This document shows, piece after piece, positions 17,134 to 25,804 of a DNA stretch of 64,000 nucleotides. The notes beneath the pieces were generated by a model that saw nothing but the letters and a program-made list of their open reading frames with translations, was not told the origin of the DNA and did no database searches. Position numbers and translations under genes: made by a program. The DNA is from Chitinophagales bacterium (GTDB lineage: Bacteria > Bacteroidota > Bacteroidia > Chitinophagales > Chitinophagaceae). The stretch spans positions 1 to 64,000 of the forward strand of contig JAFLBM010000009.1 of NCBI GenBank assembly GCA_017303455.1. The letters are read 5' to 3'. Every line of letters begins with the position of its first letter. The stretch's first letter is position 1.

Positions 17134-18333
17134 ATGCCCCGAATTCTCCGTATCCTGAACAGGCTTGCTGTTGGTGGTCCACTGCTCAATGCAAGTTATC
17201 TTACCAAATATATGGCCCCGGAATTTGAGACCATGCTGGTGGTGGGAGAACGGGAAGAACATGAAAAGGATGCCAGTTTTGTAACGGATGCATTAGGTAT
17301 TAGTCCTGTGCATATCCCTCAAATGGGAAGATCGGTGAATCCCTGGAAAGATTACCAGTCGTATAAACAGATGCAAAAGCTGATCAGGGACTTTAGACCG
17401 GATATTGTTCATACCCATGCTGCAAAACCCGGCGCTATTGGAAGGCTGGCCGCAAAGTCGCTGAATGTGCCGGTTATTGTACATACTTATCACGGGCATG
17501 TGTTCCATTCTTACTTTAGCCCGGCAAAGACCAGGGTATTCATCGGTGTTGAAAGATGGCTGGCAAAAAAATCAGATGCTATTATAGCGATCAGTGAACA
17601 ACAAAAAAAGGAACTGGTTACAGATTTCAGGATAGCACCCGAAAGTAAATTCAGGCTGATTCCTCTCGGTCTTGATCTGGATAAGTTCCGGGCTAACAAG
17701 GATGAAAAGCGAAAATCATTCAGGTCTTCCTTTGGTATCAGTGATGATGAAATTGTTATTACCATAACAGGAAGACTTGTGCCCATTAAGAACCATTTTC
17801 TTTTTTTAGACGGGTTAAGTTATGTTTTAAAGAATTCGGGCAAAAAGGTTAAAGCTTTTATTGTGGGTGATGGTGAAACAAGGCAGATGCTGGAACAAAA
17901 AGCAAAAGAACTTTCTATCCATTTTACTACCGAAAAAGATTCAACTCATCCGCATCCTCTTGTATTTACTTCCTGGCGAAGTGATATAGATTTTATTAAT
18001 GCGGGGTCAGATATTATCGCTTTAACATCTTTGAATGAAGGAACACCTGTCAGCCTTATTGAAGCCCAGGCATCAGGAAAAGCAGTGGTGTCTACAAGAG
18101 TCGGGGGCATAGAAGCGGTGGTGCAAGAAAATATTACCGGGTTGCTCTCTGATATTGCAAATGAGGAAAGCTTTTGTAAAAACCTGTTGCGTGTTACGGA
18201 GGACGATCAGTTTAGATATGAGTTATCACAGGCCGGAACGTCTTTTGTTGCACAACATTACAGTTACCAACGGCTTGTCAGGGATATGTCGGAACTTTAC
18301 CATGAACTATTAAGCAGCAAAAGCCATGTTTAA
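17134..18333 (+). CDS. GT4-family glycosyltransferase
   Basis: A 399-residue GT4 transferase with all family landmarks: 'NRLAVGGPLLNASYL' at the N-terminus, 'VHTHAAKPGAIGRLAAK' and 'VHTYHGHVFHSYF' in the acceptor half, and the donor E-x7-E motif at Glu302 and Glu310 in 'NEGTPVSLIEAQASGK'. Proteins with the 'HTHaaKaGaiGR' segment are often the initiating-side or second transferase of exopolysaccharide loci. It begins a separate plus-strand unit, and its stop overlaps the PHP phosphatase start by 8 bases. Confidence 0.85.
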   Translation: MPRILRILNRLAVGGPLLNASYLTKYMAPEFETMLVVGEREEHEKDASFVTDALGISPVHIPQMGRSVNPWKDYQSYKQMQKLIRDFRPDIVHTHAAKPGAIGRLAAKSLNVPVIVHTYHGHVFHSYFSPAKTRVFIGVERWLAKKSDAIIAISEQQKKELVTDFRIAPESKFRLIPLGLDLDKFRANKDEKRKSFRSSFGISDDEIVITITGRLVPIKNHFLFLDGLSYVLKNSGKKVKAFIVGDGETRQMLEQKAKELSIHFTTEKDSTHPHPLVFTSWRSDIDFINAGSDIIALTSLNEGTPVSLIEAQASGKAVVSTRVGGIEAVVQENITGLLSDIANEESFCKNLLRVTEDDQFRYELSQAGTSFVAQHYSYQRLVRDMSELYHELLSSKSHV

Positions 18334-19069
18334 GTTTCTTTTTAAATCAAAGCAGGAACCCGGGCACTTCAATTTTGGGGATTTGGGTACTGATATGCAC
18401 TCTCACCTGCTGCCTGGTATTGATGATGGTGCACCCGATCTTGAAACTTCGCTGGAACTGATAAAAGGAATGGCGGCATTAGGGTATAAAAAGCTGATCA
18501 CCACACCACATATCATGTGGGATATGTACCAGAATACCCGGGAAGGCATACTTGAAAAACTTGAGCTTCTCCAAATGGCAGTAAAGGAGAATAATATCAA
18601 TGTAGAGATACATGCTGCTGCTGAATATTTCCTCGATGACTATGTGGAGCAGTTAGTAAAAAAGAATGAGCCACTGCTGACCATCGGTGGTAATATGGTA
18701 TTGGTGGAATTTTCAATGGCTTATCCTTCTCATGGGCTGAAAGATATCCTGTTTGAAATGCAGATGCAGGGCTATCAGCCGGTGATTGCACACCCGGAAC
18801 GCTATATTTACCTGGAGAATAACCGTTCATTTTATGATGAACTGAAAGATATTGGCTGTTTATTCCAGCTAAACGTTTTATCCCTGGGCATGACATATGG
18901 AAAATCTGTCCAGGAACTGTCTCATTACCTTATCAAAAAACAGTACTATGACCTGATTGGTACTGATCTTCACCATTTCCGCCACCTGGACGGTCTGCAT
19001 AATGCTGCACTGACTACTCCGGTTAAGAAGCTGCTTGACTCCGGCAGGATCAGGAACCTGGAACTTTAA
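18326..19069 (+). CDS. CpsB/YwqE-type PHP-domain tyrosine phosphatase
   Basis: A 247-residue protein of the PHP superfamily, related to CpsB/CapC and YwqE, manganese-dependent tyrosine phosphatases that act on the BY-kinase controlling polysaccharide chain length. Metal ligands are visible in 'DMHSHLLPGIDDG' (His25, His27), 'ITTPHIM', 'IAHPERY' and 'GTDLHHFRH'. It overlaps the GT4 gene by 8 bases. No BY-kinase gene is in the window, so its partner must lie elsewhere. It is the last gene of the polysaccharide region before the carotenoid operon. Confidence 0.87.
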   Translation: MFKFLFKSKQEPGHFNFGDLGTDMHSHLLPGIDDGAPDLETSLELIKGMAALGYKKLITTPHIMWDMYQNTREGILEKLELLQMAVKENNINVEIHAAAEYFLDDYVEQLVKKNEPLLTIGGNMVLVEFSMAYPSHGLKDILFEMQMQGYQPVIAHPERYIYLENNRSFYDELKDIGCLFQLNVLSLGMTYGKSVQELSHYLIKKQYYDLIGTDLHHFRHLDGLHNAALTTPVKKLLDSGRIRNLEL

Positions 19070-19153
19070 ATGTGACCGGCGGATTTCCCTTTTGTTTTCA
19101 AAAAATTTCTTCTTTAGTAAACTGTTTTCATTCCGGATTGTAACTATACTGTT

Positions 19154-20032
19154 ATGAACGCATTTACTATTAAAGACCTGGAGAATTTATCGGGTATCAA
19201 AGCCCACACGATCCGTATCTGGGAGCAACGGTATAATTTTTTGCGTCCACAGCGGACCACAACTAATATCCGTTATTACACCGGTGAAGAATTAAAAACG
19301 GTGCTGAATATTGCGTTGCTGAATAAGTACGGATTTAAAATTTCACATATTGACCGGATGCAACCCGGTGAGATTCGGGAACGAATATTGTCTCTTGGTG
19401 ATGCAAAAGCGATCCAGGAAAGGATCGTGAATGATATGGTGCAGGAGATGATTGACCTGGATATGGAAAAATTTGAAAAGACACTGGGAGGATATATCGC
19501 ATCAAAAGGAATTGAAAGAACTGTAACCCAGATCATTTTCCCTTTCCTGGAAAAAATAGGCATACTCTGGCAAACCGGCCATATTAATCCCGCACAGGAA
19601 CATTTGGTGACGAATGTCATCCGGCAGAAATTAATGGTGGCTATCGAGCATTGTGTCTCCCCGATAAAGATGGACAAAACGGTAGTATTATTTCTCCCGG
19701 AAGGAGAGCATCATGAGCTCGGTCTTTTGTTCATGTATTATTTATTAAAAAGCAGGGGGGCTAAAACAATTTACCTTGGTGCCAATGTGCCTGTTAAAGA
19801 TGTAGAGTATGTAATTAAACTAAAAAAACCAGACCTGGTTTTTGTGCATATGACCGCTACGGCCTCCACGTTCAATTTTGAAAAATTCCTCAATAATATT
19901 GAACAGCGCTTCACTGGAATTTCCACCATTATCTCCGGTCAGTTAACCCAGCACTACAAGAAAAGAGTGCCCTCCAATATTCATTTCAAGCGGTCCCTGG
20001 GCGAAGTGATGGAGTACCTGGGCTCTTTATAA
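19154..20032 (+). CDS. carH: MerR-family B12-binding regulator, CarH/LitR type
   Basis: A 292-residue regulator with an N-terminal MerR helix-turn-helix ('IKDLENLSGIKAHTIRIWEQRY', within residues 6-27) and a C-terminal cobalamin-binding half. The W-x9-EH signature of CarH/LitR proteins is present (Trp139, Glu149, His150), as is the E/DxHxxG cobalamin motif (Glu185, His187, Gly190), with His187 as the probable lower ligand. Such proteins use adenosylcobalamin to sense light and repress carotenoid genes in the dark. The residue after the Trp, which is the photo-ligand His132 in Thermus CarH, is Gln140 here. The gene lies directly before the ECF sigma factor and crt genes, its likely targets. 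Confidence 0.88.
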   Translation: MNAFTIKDLENLSGIKAHTIRIWEQRYNFLRPQRTTTNIRYYTGEELKTVLNIALLNKYGFKISHIDRMQPGEIRERILSLGDAKAIQERIVNDMVQEMIDLDMEKFEKTLGGYIASKGIERTVTQIIFPFLEKIGILWQTGHINPAQEHLVTNVIRQKLMVAIEHCVSPIKMDKTVVLFLPEGEHHELGLLFMYYLLKSRGAKTIYLGANVPVKDVEYVIKLKKPDLVFVHMTATASTFNFEKFLNNIEQRFTGISTIISGQLTQHYKKRVPSNIHFKRSLGEVMEYLGSL

Positions 20033-20077
20033 GGACATATCTGTCCAAATTAGCTATGTAAATGATTGAATTTGTTT

Positions 20078-20163
20078 TGTTTAATTTTTTAACAAAAAAA
20101 CTAAACAAAAATTGCTATGCGAACCCCAATTATGTTTAACTTCGGCATGTAATTAATTAAACA
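20078..20163. promoter_or_regulatory. Paired inverted repeats ahead of the carotenoid operon
   Basis: The 138-base gap between the CarH-like gene and the sigma-factor gene holds two similar inverted repeats: TGTTTAA (20078-20084) with CTAAACA (20101-20107), spacer 16, and TGTTTAA (20133-20139) with TTAAACA (20157-20163), spacer 17. The left pair is part of a longer perfect repeat TTTTGTTTA/TAAACAAAA (20075-20083, 20102-20110). The second half-site overlaps a promoter-like TATGTTTA at 20131 that has a TTG 16 bases upstream. They are plausible operators for the neighbouring MerR protein. Confidence 0.45.
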
Positions 20164-20170
20164 CAATTAT

Positions 20171-20671
20171 ATGTCAACACAAGAATTCAATTCCCTTTTG
20201 CTGAACAATGCTGAGTTTTTGAAGCCGTTTGCTATCAACCTGACAAGGGATAATGAAGCGGCAAATGACCTGTACCAGGAAACGCTCTACAAGGCTTTGG
20301 CCAACCAGGAGAAGTACAATGTTGGCACCAATATAAAAGCATGGCTCTTCACTATCATGCGGAATATCTTTATCAACAATTACCGCAGGAAGGCCAAACA
20401 AAAAACCATTTTTGATAGTACGCCGAACGATTATCTTATTAATCAAACATCAGTAACGGTCAGTAATTCGGCTGAAACCAATATGCGGATGAAAGAGATC
20501 CAGGCTGCCATTAAAGAATTGCCCGAAATCTTCAGAACCCCTTTTTTATTGTACTTTGATGGTTACAAATACAACGAAATCGCAGAAGTGCTTCATGAGC
20601 CATTAGGTACTATCAAAAGCAGGATTCACTTTGCAAGAAAATTATTAAAAGAGCAGATCAGCAGGTATTAA
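20171..20671 (+). CDS. ECF-type RNA polymerase sigma factor
   Basis: A 166-residue sigma-70 family protein of ECF size with region 2 ('DLYQETLYKALANQEKYN', 'IKAWLFTIMRNIFINNYRR') and region 4 ('YNEIAEVLHEPLGTIKSRIHFARKLL', a helix-turn-helix). It stands between the B12-binding regulator and crtI, 7 bases from the latter. In several bacteria light-induced carotenoid genes depend on such a sigma factor, so it probably drives the operon and perhaps photolyase or other light-stress genes elsewhere. No anti-sigma gene is adjacent; control may come from the CarH-like repressor alone. Confidence 0.88.
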   Translation: MSTQEFNSLLLNNAEFLKPFAINLTRDNEAANDLYQETLYKALANQEKYNVGTNIKAWLFTIMRNIFINNYRRKAKQKTIFDSTPNDYLINQTSVTVSNSAETNMRMKEIQAAIKELPEIFRTPFLLYFDGYKYNEIAEVLHEPLGTIKSRIHFARKLLKEQISRY

Positions 20672-20678
20672 AATTCAC

Positions 20679-22157
20679 ATGGATTCAAAAAGATCAGTTG
20701 TTATCATAGGCAGTGGCTTTGCAGGACTGTCGGCCGCTTCCTTTATGGCAAAAGAGGGTTGGACTGTTACAGTTATAGAAAAAAATGAAACTCCCGGGGG
20801 TCGTGCAAGACAATTAAAAGAGAACGGTTTTACTTTCGATATGGGCCCCAGCTTTTACTGGATGCCGGATGTATTTGAAAGATATTTTGCCCAGTTTGGG
20901 AAAAAAGTTTCCGACTACTATTCACTTCACCGGCTTGACCCTTCTTACAGGATATATTGGAATGATGGGTATACTGATATGCATGCCGACCTCGGAGAAT
21001 TGAAAAAAACATTTGAAGAATTGGAGCCGGGCAGTGCAGCCAAACTGGAAAAATACCTGGCAGGTGCTGCCTATAAATATGAAGTGGGGGTTAATAAGCT
21101 GGTATATAAACCCAGCCGCTCATTGACTGAGTTTATGGATTGGCAAACCATCAGGGGTGTTTTTAAACTGGAAGTGTTTACTTCTATTAAAAAACATATT
21201 TACAAATACTTCAAACATTCCAAACTCCGACAGATGATGGAATTCCCGGTTTTATTTTTGGGTGCATTACCCGAAGATACCCCGGCATTGTACAGCCTGA
21301 TGAATTATGCCGATATCAAAGGGGGTACCTGGTACCCGGATAAGGGGATGTATTCGATTGTGGAGGGTATGTACACATTGGCCAAGGAATTAGGTGTAAA
21401 ATTTCAATTTGGAGAGGATGCCAGGGAGATTGTGATTGAGGAGGGGGGGGCAAAAAGAGTTGTAACGGATAAGGCAGTATATGACGCTGATGCTGTAATC
21501 AGCGGGGCTGATTACCAGTTTACAGAAATGAAGCTACTGCCTGAGGCATACCGGAATTACAATGAAGCTTACTGGGATAAGAAAGTGATGGCTCCTTCCT
21601 GCTTGCTTTATTATGTAGGGTTAAATAAAAAATTAAAACAACCGGTGCATCATTCTTTGTTTTTTGATGTGTCGTTTGATGAGCATGGTAAAGAAATTTA
21701 TAAAGATCCTAAATGGCCGGCTGAACCTTTGTTTTATGTGAGTGTTTCATCAGTTACAGACGATTCTGTTGCCCCGGCGGGGCATGAGAATATTGTTTTC
21801 CTGATTCCTGTGGCTTCCGGCCTTGAAGGTGATTCAGAGGAATTAAGGGAACGGTATTTTCAAAAAATTGTACACCGGATGGAAAAACATCTCGGAGAAT
21901 CAATTTTAGAAGCTGTGGTTTATAAGAAAACTTATTCAGTGAGTGATTTCGTACATGATTATAATTCGTACCGGGGGAATGCCTATGGATTGGCGAATAC
22001 ATTGATGCAGACGGCCATATTCAGACCCTCCTGCCAGAATAAGAAAGTGAAAAACCTTTTTTATACAGGTCAGCTGACGGTCCCGGGTCCCGGTGTTCCA
22101 CCTTCGTTGATAAGTGGGGAGGTCGTCGCTAAACAAGTTATAAGGTCATTTAAATAA
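20679..22157 (+). CDS. crtI: Phytoene desaturase
   Basis: A 492-residue CrtI-type FAD enzyme that desaturates phytoene, usually to lycopene in four steps. The dinucleotide-binding motif GSGFAGLSAA is at residues 11-20, followed by 'EKNETPGGRAR', and the C-terminal family signature 'NLFYTGQLTVPGPGVPPSLISGE' is complete (near residues 462-484). Length is normal. It is the first enzyme gene of the operon, 7 bases after the sigma factor and 16 before crtB. A run of eight G in 21445-21452 encodes Gly-Gly-Ala region; the frame is intact there. Confidence 0.93.
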   Translation: MDSKRSVVIIGSGFAGLSAASFMAKEGWTVTVIEKNETPGGRARQLKENGFTFDMGPSFYWMPDVFERYFAQFGKKVSDYYSLHRLDPSYRIYWNDGYTDMHADLGELKKTFEELEPGSAAKLEKYLAGAAYKYEVGVNKLVYKPSRSLTEFMDWQTIRGVFKLEVFTSIKKHIYKYFKHSKLRQMMEFPVLFLGALPEDTPALYSLMNYADIKGGTWYPDKGMYSIVEGMYTLAKELGVKFQFGEDAREIVIEEGGAKRVVTDKAVYDADAVISGADYQFTEMKLLPEAYRNYNEAYWDKKVMAPSCLLYYVGLNKKLKQPVHHSLFFDVSFDEHGKEIYKDPKWPAEPLFYVSVSSVTDDSVAPAGHENIVFLIPVASGLEGDSEELRERYFQKIVHRMEKHLGESILEAVVYKKTYSVSDFVHDYNSYRGNAYGLANTLMQTAIFRPSCQNKKVKNLFYTGQLTVPGPGVPPSLISGEVVAKQVIRSFK

Positions 22158-22173
22158 ATACTTATTTTCCGAT

Positions 22174-23010
22174 ATGCTTCATTTATTTCATACAGCCAGT
22201 GAAGAGTGCAGCCGTTTGGTGACGGAAAGGTATAGTACTTCTTTTTCTTCGGCCATTCGCCTCCTGCATAAAGAGTTGCGCCAGCCGGTGTTTAATATCT
22301 ATGGCTTTGTCAGGTTTGCTGATGAGATAGTGGATACTTTTCATGATTATGATAAAGCCACATTATTGGCACAATTCAAAAAAGAAACCTATGAGGCCAT
22401 CGAAAGGGGTATCAGCCTGAACCCAATTTTACACAGCTTTCAGCTAACTGTTAAGACCTATAATATCGATCATTCACTGATCGATGCTTTTTTTCGCAGT
22501 ATGGAAATGGACCTTACGAGCAAGGCCTATGATTGTGAAGGATACAAGGAATATATTTATGGTTCTGCAGAAGTAGTAGGCCTCATGTGCCTTTATGTTT
22601 TTTGTGAAGGGAAACAGGAATTATACGACAAATTGAAAGATTCAGCCCGTTCTTTAGGATCCGCTTTTCAAAAAGTTAACTTCCTGCGGGATATCAAAGC
22701 TGATTTCAACGGACTCTCAAGAGTCTATTTCCCGGGCTGTGATTTTAATAACTTTACTCCACGGGATAAGCAACAGATAGAAGAAGATATTCACCTGGAT
22801 TTTAATGAGGCTTACAAAGGGATTCTTCAGCTGCCTTTAAAAGCAAGATTTGGTGTGTATGTGGCCTATAAATACTATTTATCCCTATTCAGGAAAATTA
22901 AAAAGGTACACCCGGAATTGGTTCTTGAACAACGGATCAGGATACCGAATTACTATAAAGCAATGATCATCCTCAGGGCAGGCGTAAAAAATCAACTCAG
23001 ACTTATTTAA
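22174..23010 (+). CDS. crtB: Phytoene synthase
   Basis: A 278-residue squalene/phytoene synthase, condensing two geranylgeranyl diphosphates to phytoene. The two aspartate-rich magnesium sites are visible: Asp49-Glu-Ile-Val-Asp53 ('ADEIVD') and Asp173-Ile-Lys-Ala-Asp177 in 'FLRDIKADF'. 'RYSTSFSSAIRLL' near residues 18-30 is the standard N-terminal signature. It sits between crtI and idi with gaps of 16 and 4 bases. No GGPP synthase gene is in the window, so the substrate must come from elsewhere in the genome. Confidence 0.93.
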   Translation: MLHLFHTASEECSRLVTERYSTSFSSAIRLLHKELRQPVFNIYGFVRFADEIVDTFHDYDKATLLAQFKKETYEAIERGISLNPILHSFQLTVKTYNIDHSLIDAFFRSMEMDLTSKAYDCEGYKEYIYGSAEVVGLMCLYVFCEGKQELYDKLKDSARSLGSAFQKVNFLRDIKADFNGLSRVYFPGCDFNNFTPRDKQQIEEDIHLDFNEAYKGILQLPLKARFGVYVAYKYYLSLFRKIKKVHPELVLEQRIRIPNYYKAMIILRAGVKNQLRLI

Positions 23011-23014
23011 TGTT

Positions 23015-23554
23015 ATGGAACTGCAGCAAGTGGTATTGGTGAATGAAAATGATGAAGCGGTGGGGGCGATGGAAAAAATGGAAGCTCATCGAAAGGCTCT
23101 TTTGCACAGGGCTTTCAGTGTTTTTGTTTTTAATAGTAAGGGAGAGATGTTATTACAACAAAGAGCAGCTCACAAGTATCACAGCCCCGGATTATGGACC
23201 AATGCCTGTTGCAGCCACCCGCAGCCCGGAGAAGAGACAGCTGCTGCTGCAAAAAGAAGGTTACAGGAAGAAATGGGCTTTGTGATACCCGTGTTGAAAA
23301 TATTTGACTTTATATATAAGGCTGCCTTTGATAACGGGCTTACGGAGTATGAATTTGATCATGTTTTTGCAGGTGAGTATGAAGGCCCGGTTTTGTTTAA
23401 TGCCGATGAAGTACAGGATATCTGTTTTAAAACCATGCCGGAGATAAGTAATTCCTTACAAACGCATCCTCAAAAATATACAGCCTGGTTTCACCTCGCT
23501 TTTCCCCGGATCGAAAAATGGTGGGGTGAGCGGTATAATAAGCATGTGGCTTAA
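23015..23554 (+). CDS. idi: Isopentenyl-diphosphate delta-isomerase, type I
   Basis: A 179-residue Nudix-fold isomerase that interconverts IPP and DMAPP, setting the ratio of building blocks for carotenoids. The catalytic Cys66 lies in 'WTNACCSHPQPGE', aligned with Cys67 of the E. coli enzyme, and the Nudix-like metal-binding helix reads 'AAAAKRRLQEEMGF' (glutamates 85/86). 'LHRAFSVFVFN' is the usual start of the fold. Its presence inside the operon suggests that flux into the pathway is raised together with the crt genes. Confidence 0.93.
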   Translation: MELQQVVLVNENDEAVGAMEKMEAHRKALLHRAFSVFVFNSKGEMLLQQRAAHKYHSPGLWTNACCSHPQPGEETAAAAKRRLQEEMGFVIPVLKIFDFIYKAAFDNGLTEYEFDHVFAGEYEGPVLFNADEVQDICFKTMPEISNSLQTHPQKYTAWFHLAFPRIEKWWGERYNKHVA

Positions 23555-23573
23555 TGACCTAATTTTGTAACTT

Positions 23574-24083
23574 ATGAATGTGATTTTCTATCTACTTGTT
23601 TTGCTGGCAACTTTCCTGGTCATGGAAGGAGTTACCTGGCTCACGCATAAATATGTGATGCATGGATTTCTCTGGTATCTCCATAAAGATCATCACCAGG
23701 CAGAACCCGGATTTTTTGAAAAGAATGATGCTTTCTTTATCATTTTTGCCATTCCCAGCATGCTGTTGATCTATTTTGGTACTTTCAACCATGTATGGTG
23801 GCAGCAGGCCATTGGCTTTGGTATCATGGCTTATGGGTTTGCCTATTTCGTGGTACATGATGTAATCATTCATCAGCGCTTCAAATGGTTTACCCGCAGC
23901 AACAATACCTATGTAAGAGCTATCCGCTGGGCACATAAGATGCACCATAAGCATCTTGACAGGCATGAAGGAGAGAGTTTTGGTATGTTGTATGCCGCAA
24001 AAAAATACTGGGATAAGATCCGGCGGGACCAGCAACTGATGGCAGGAAACAGGAAGGTGGAATATGCCCCGGAAGCTGACTAG
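23574..24083 (+). CDS. crtZ: Beta-carotene hydroxylase
   Basis: A 169-residue membrane di-iron hydroxylase of the fatty-acid hydroxylase superfamily, converting beta-carotene to zeaxanthin. All histidine boxes are visible: 'HKYVMH' (near 25-30), 'HKDHH' (near 38-42), 'HDVIIHQ' (near 99-105) and 'HKMHHKH' (near 122-128). Hydrophobic helices lie between the boxes. The start codon follows idi by 19 bases and the gene is followed by crtY 39 bases on. With CrtI and CrtY it makes zeaxanthin the likely end product; no ketolase is present. Confidence 0.92.
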   Translation: MNVIFYLLVLLATFLVMEGVTWLTHKYVMHGFLWYLHKDHHQAEPGFFEKNDAFFIIFAIPSMLLIYFGTFNHVWWQQAIGFGIMAYGFAYFVVHDVIIHQRFKWFTRSNNTYVRAIRWAHKMHHKHLDRHEGESFGMLYAAKKYWDKIRRDQQLMAGNRKVEYAPEAD

Positions 24084-24122
24084 GCCTGCTTTTATACTTC
24101 TTATCTTTATCTCAATTATTTA

Positions 24123-25265
24123 TTGACTACTTCAAAAAAATATGATTATATCATTGCAGGAGCAGGCTGTGCCGGCTTAAGCCTGCTTGTGCAGATGATA
24201 CAGTCAGGCCAGTTCAACGATAAGAGAATATTGCTGGTTGATAAAGCAGAAAAAAAAAGTAATGACCGGACCTGGTGCTTTTGGGAAACTGATCCCGGGC
24301 CTTTTGAATCCATTGTTTATCACCATTGGGAGAAAACCTGGTTTCATGACCAGGGATTTTCAAAACTACTTTCGCTGCGGCCCTACCAATATAAGCTGAT
24401 CCGCGGGATTGATTTTTATGAATTTTGTTTTTCAGTGATCCGCCGGCAATCCAATGTGGACACCCGGTTTGGTAACGTAGAACAACTGGAAAATTATAAT
24501 GACGGGGCATTCCTGGTCCTCAATGGAGAAAAACTATATGCTAAATATATTTTCAATAGTATTCTTTTTGAAAAACCGGTTTTGAAAAAGAGGCAGTATT
24601 GGTTATTACAGCATTTTAAGGGCTGGACCGTTGAAACGGAACAACCGGTATTCAATCCTTCCGAAGCAACATTAATGGACTTTAGGACGGGCCAGCAACA
24701 TGGAACTACTTTTGTATATATAATGCCTTTTTCGCCAACCCGTGCATTAGTTGAGTATACTTTATTCACCAACGACCTGCTGGTGCCATCTGATTATGAT
24801 GAAGGACTAAAAGGATATATGAAACAATACCTGAATGGCAGTTCATATAAAGTTGAAGAAGAGGAATTTGGAATCATCCCGATGACCAATTATAAATTCC
24901 CGGCCAGTAATGGTAATATTATTAATATAGGAACAGCCGGCGGACAAACAAAAGCCTCCAGCGGTTATACGTTCCGTTTCATCCAAAAGCATTCGGCTGC
25001 AATTGTTGATCAGCTACTAAAAAATAATCATCCTTCTGCTGCAACCGGGGCGGGAAGATTTCATTTTTATGATAGCACCCTTCTTCATATCCTTCATCAT
25101 AATAAGTTAGCGGGTCATTCAATCTTCACCCGGCTTTTCCAAAAAAATAAACCTCAGCAGGTGCTGAGGTTCTTAGATAACGAAAGTTCATTAAAAGATG
25201 AACTGAAAATTATTTCTTCACTACCAACTCTTCCTTTTTTAAAAGCAGCATTGAAACAGCTATAA
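24123..25265 (+). CDS. crtY: Lycopene beta-cyclase
   Basis: A 380-residue flavoprotein of the CrtY/LcyB family, closing both ends of lycopene to beta-carotene. The dinucleotide motif 'YIIAGAGCAGLSLL' is at residues 8-21, and 'DRTWCFWE' near residues 49-56 is a family hallmark. It begins with a TTG that places the nucleotide-binding motif at the normal distance from the N-terminus; no ATG is available. It is the last gene of the operon and ends 3 bases from the convergent minus-strand gene. A 20-base perfect palindrome lies inside the coding region at 25151-25170. Confidence 0.9.
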   Translation: MTTSKKYDYIIAGAGCAGLSLLVQMIQSGQFNDKRILLVDKAEKKSNDRTWCFWETDPGPFESIVYHHWEKTWFHDQGFSKLLSLRPYQYKLIRGIDFYEFCFSVIRRQSNVDTRFGNVEQLENYNDGAFLVLNGEKLYAKYIFNSILFEKPVLKKRQYWLLQHFKGWTVETEQPVFNPSEATLMDFRTGQQHGTTFVYIMPFSPTRALVEYTLFTNDLLVPSDYDEGLKGYMKQYLNGSSYKVEEEEFGIIPMTNYKFPASNGNIINIGTAGGQTKASSGYTFRFIQKHSAAIVDQLLKNNHPSAATGAGRFHFYDSTLLHILHHNKLAGHSIFTRLFQKNKPQQVLRFLDNESSLKDELKIISSLPTLPFLKAALKQL

Positions 25266-25268
25266 ATT

Positions 25269-25709
25269 TTACTGGTCCGGATCCAGTTGCATGAACTCTC
25301 TTTTTACGGCTTTCAGCATACTGAATAATTGGGCTACCTGGATCAGCAACAAAACAGCCAGGGCCAGCATCACATACCAGGGAAGTGTAATTGTTTTTAC
25401 CCCGGCAATCTTCTGAAATGTTTCAATGTGCCAGCCGGTAAGTGCAGAGCCGAAGGCCATTCCTACCAGCAGAAATGATATTAAAGAGTACACTACTTTC
25501 ATGAACATGATCCGCATCGTGGAATAACCTACTTTAAAATTTTCCAGGATGGCGGCCGGAATGATCAGCACTAAGGCGATCCAACTCCAGTTTTTGCTAA
25601 ACCATTCGTTGTTCAGAGTGAGGTTAAGTCCTAATACTAATACGATAGACAGTAATCCCCAGGGAAAAAGAAGAAAAGTGGAGGGTTTGCCGGAAGAGGT
25701 AGTTGCCAT
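25269..25709 (-). CDS. Small membrane protein of unknown function
   Basis: A 146-residue protein with four hydrophobic segments (near residues 12-32, 42-55, 68-90 and 108-130) and a short charged C-terminal tail ending 'LDPDQ'. I do not recognise a family. It is convergent with crtY, separated by 3 bases, and is separated from the CIS ATPase gene by about 95 bases on the same strand, so it could be read through from the CIS operon but shows no CIS feature. The gap 25710-25804 holds no gene. Confidence 0.65.
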   Translation of the reverse strand: MATTSSGKPSTFLLFPWGLLSIVLVLGLNLTLNNEWFSKNWSWIALVLIIPAAILENFKVGYSTMRIMFMKVVYSLISFLLVGMAFGSALTGWHIETFQKIAGVKTITLPWYVMLALAVLLLIQVAQLFSMLKAVKREFMQLDPDQ

Positions 25710-25804
25710 GCCTGTATATTTAGATACCTAAAATACTTTTTTTTAGCAAAAAGTCAGGAAATATCTCCGTTTAATCAATACTATTACCCTTCAGGCAGAA
25801 GCAG

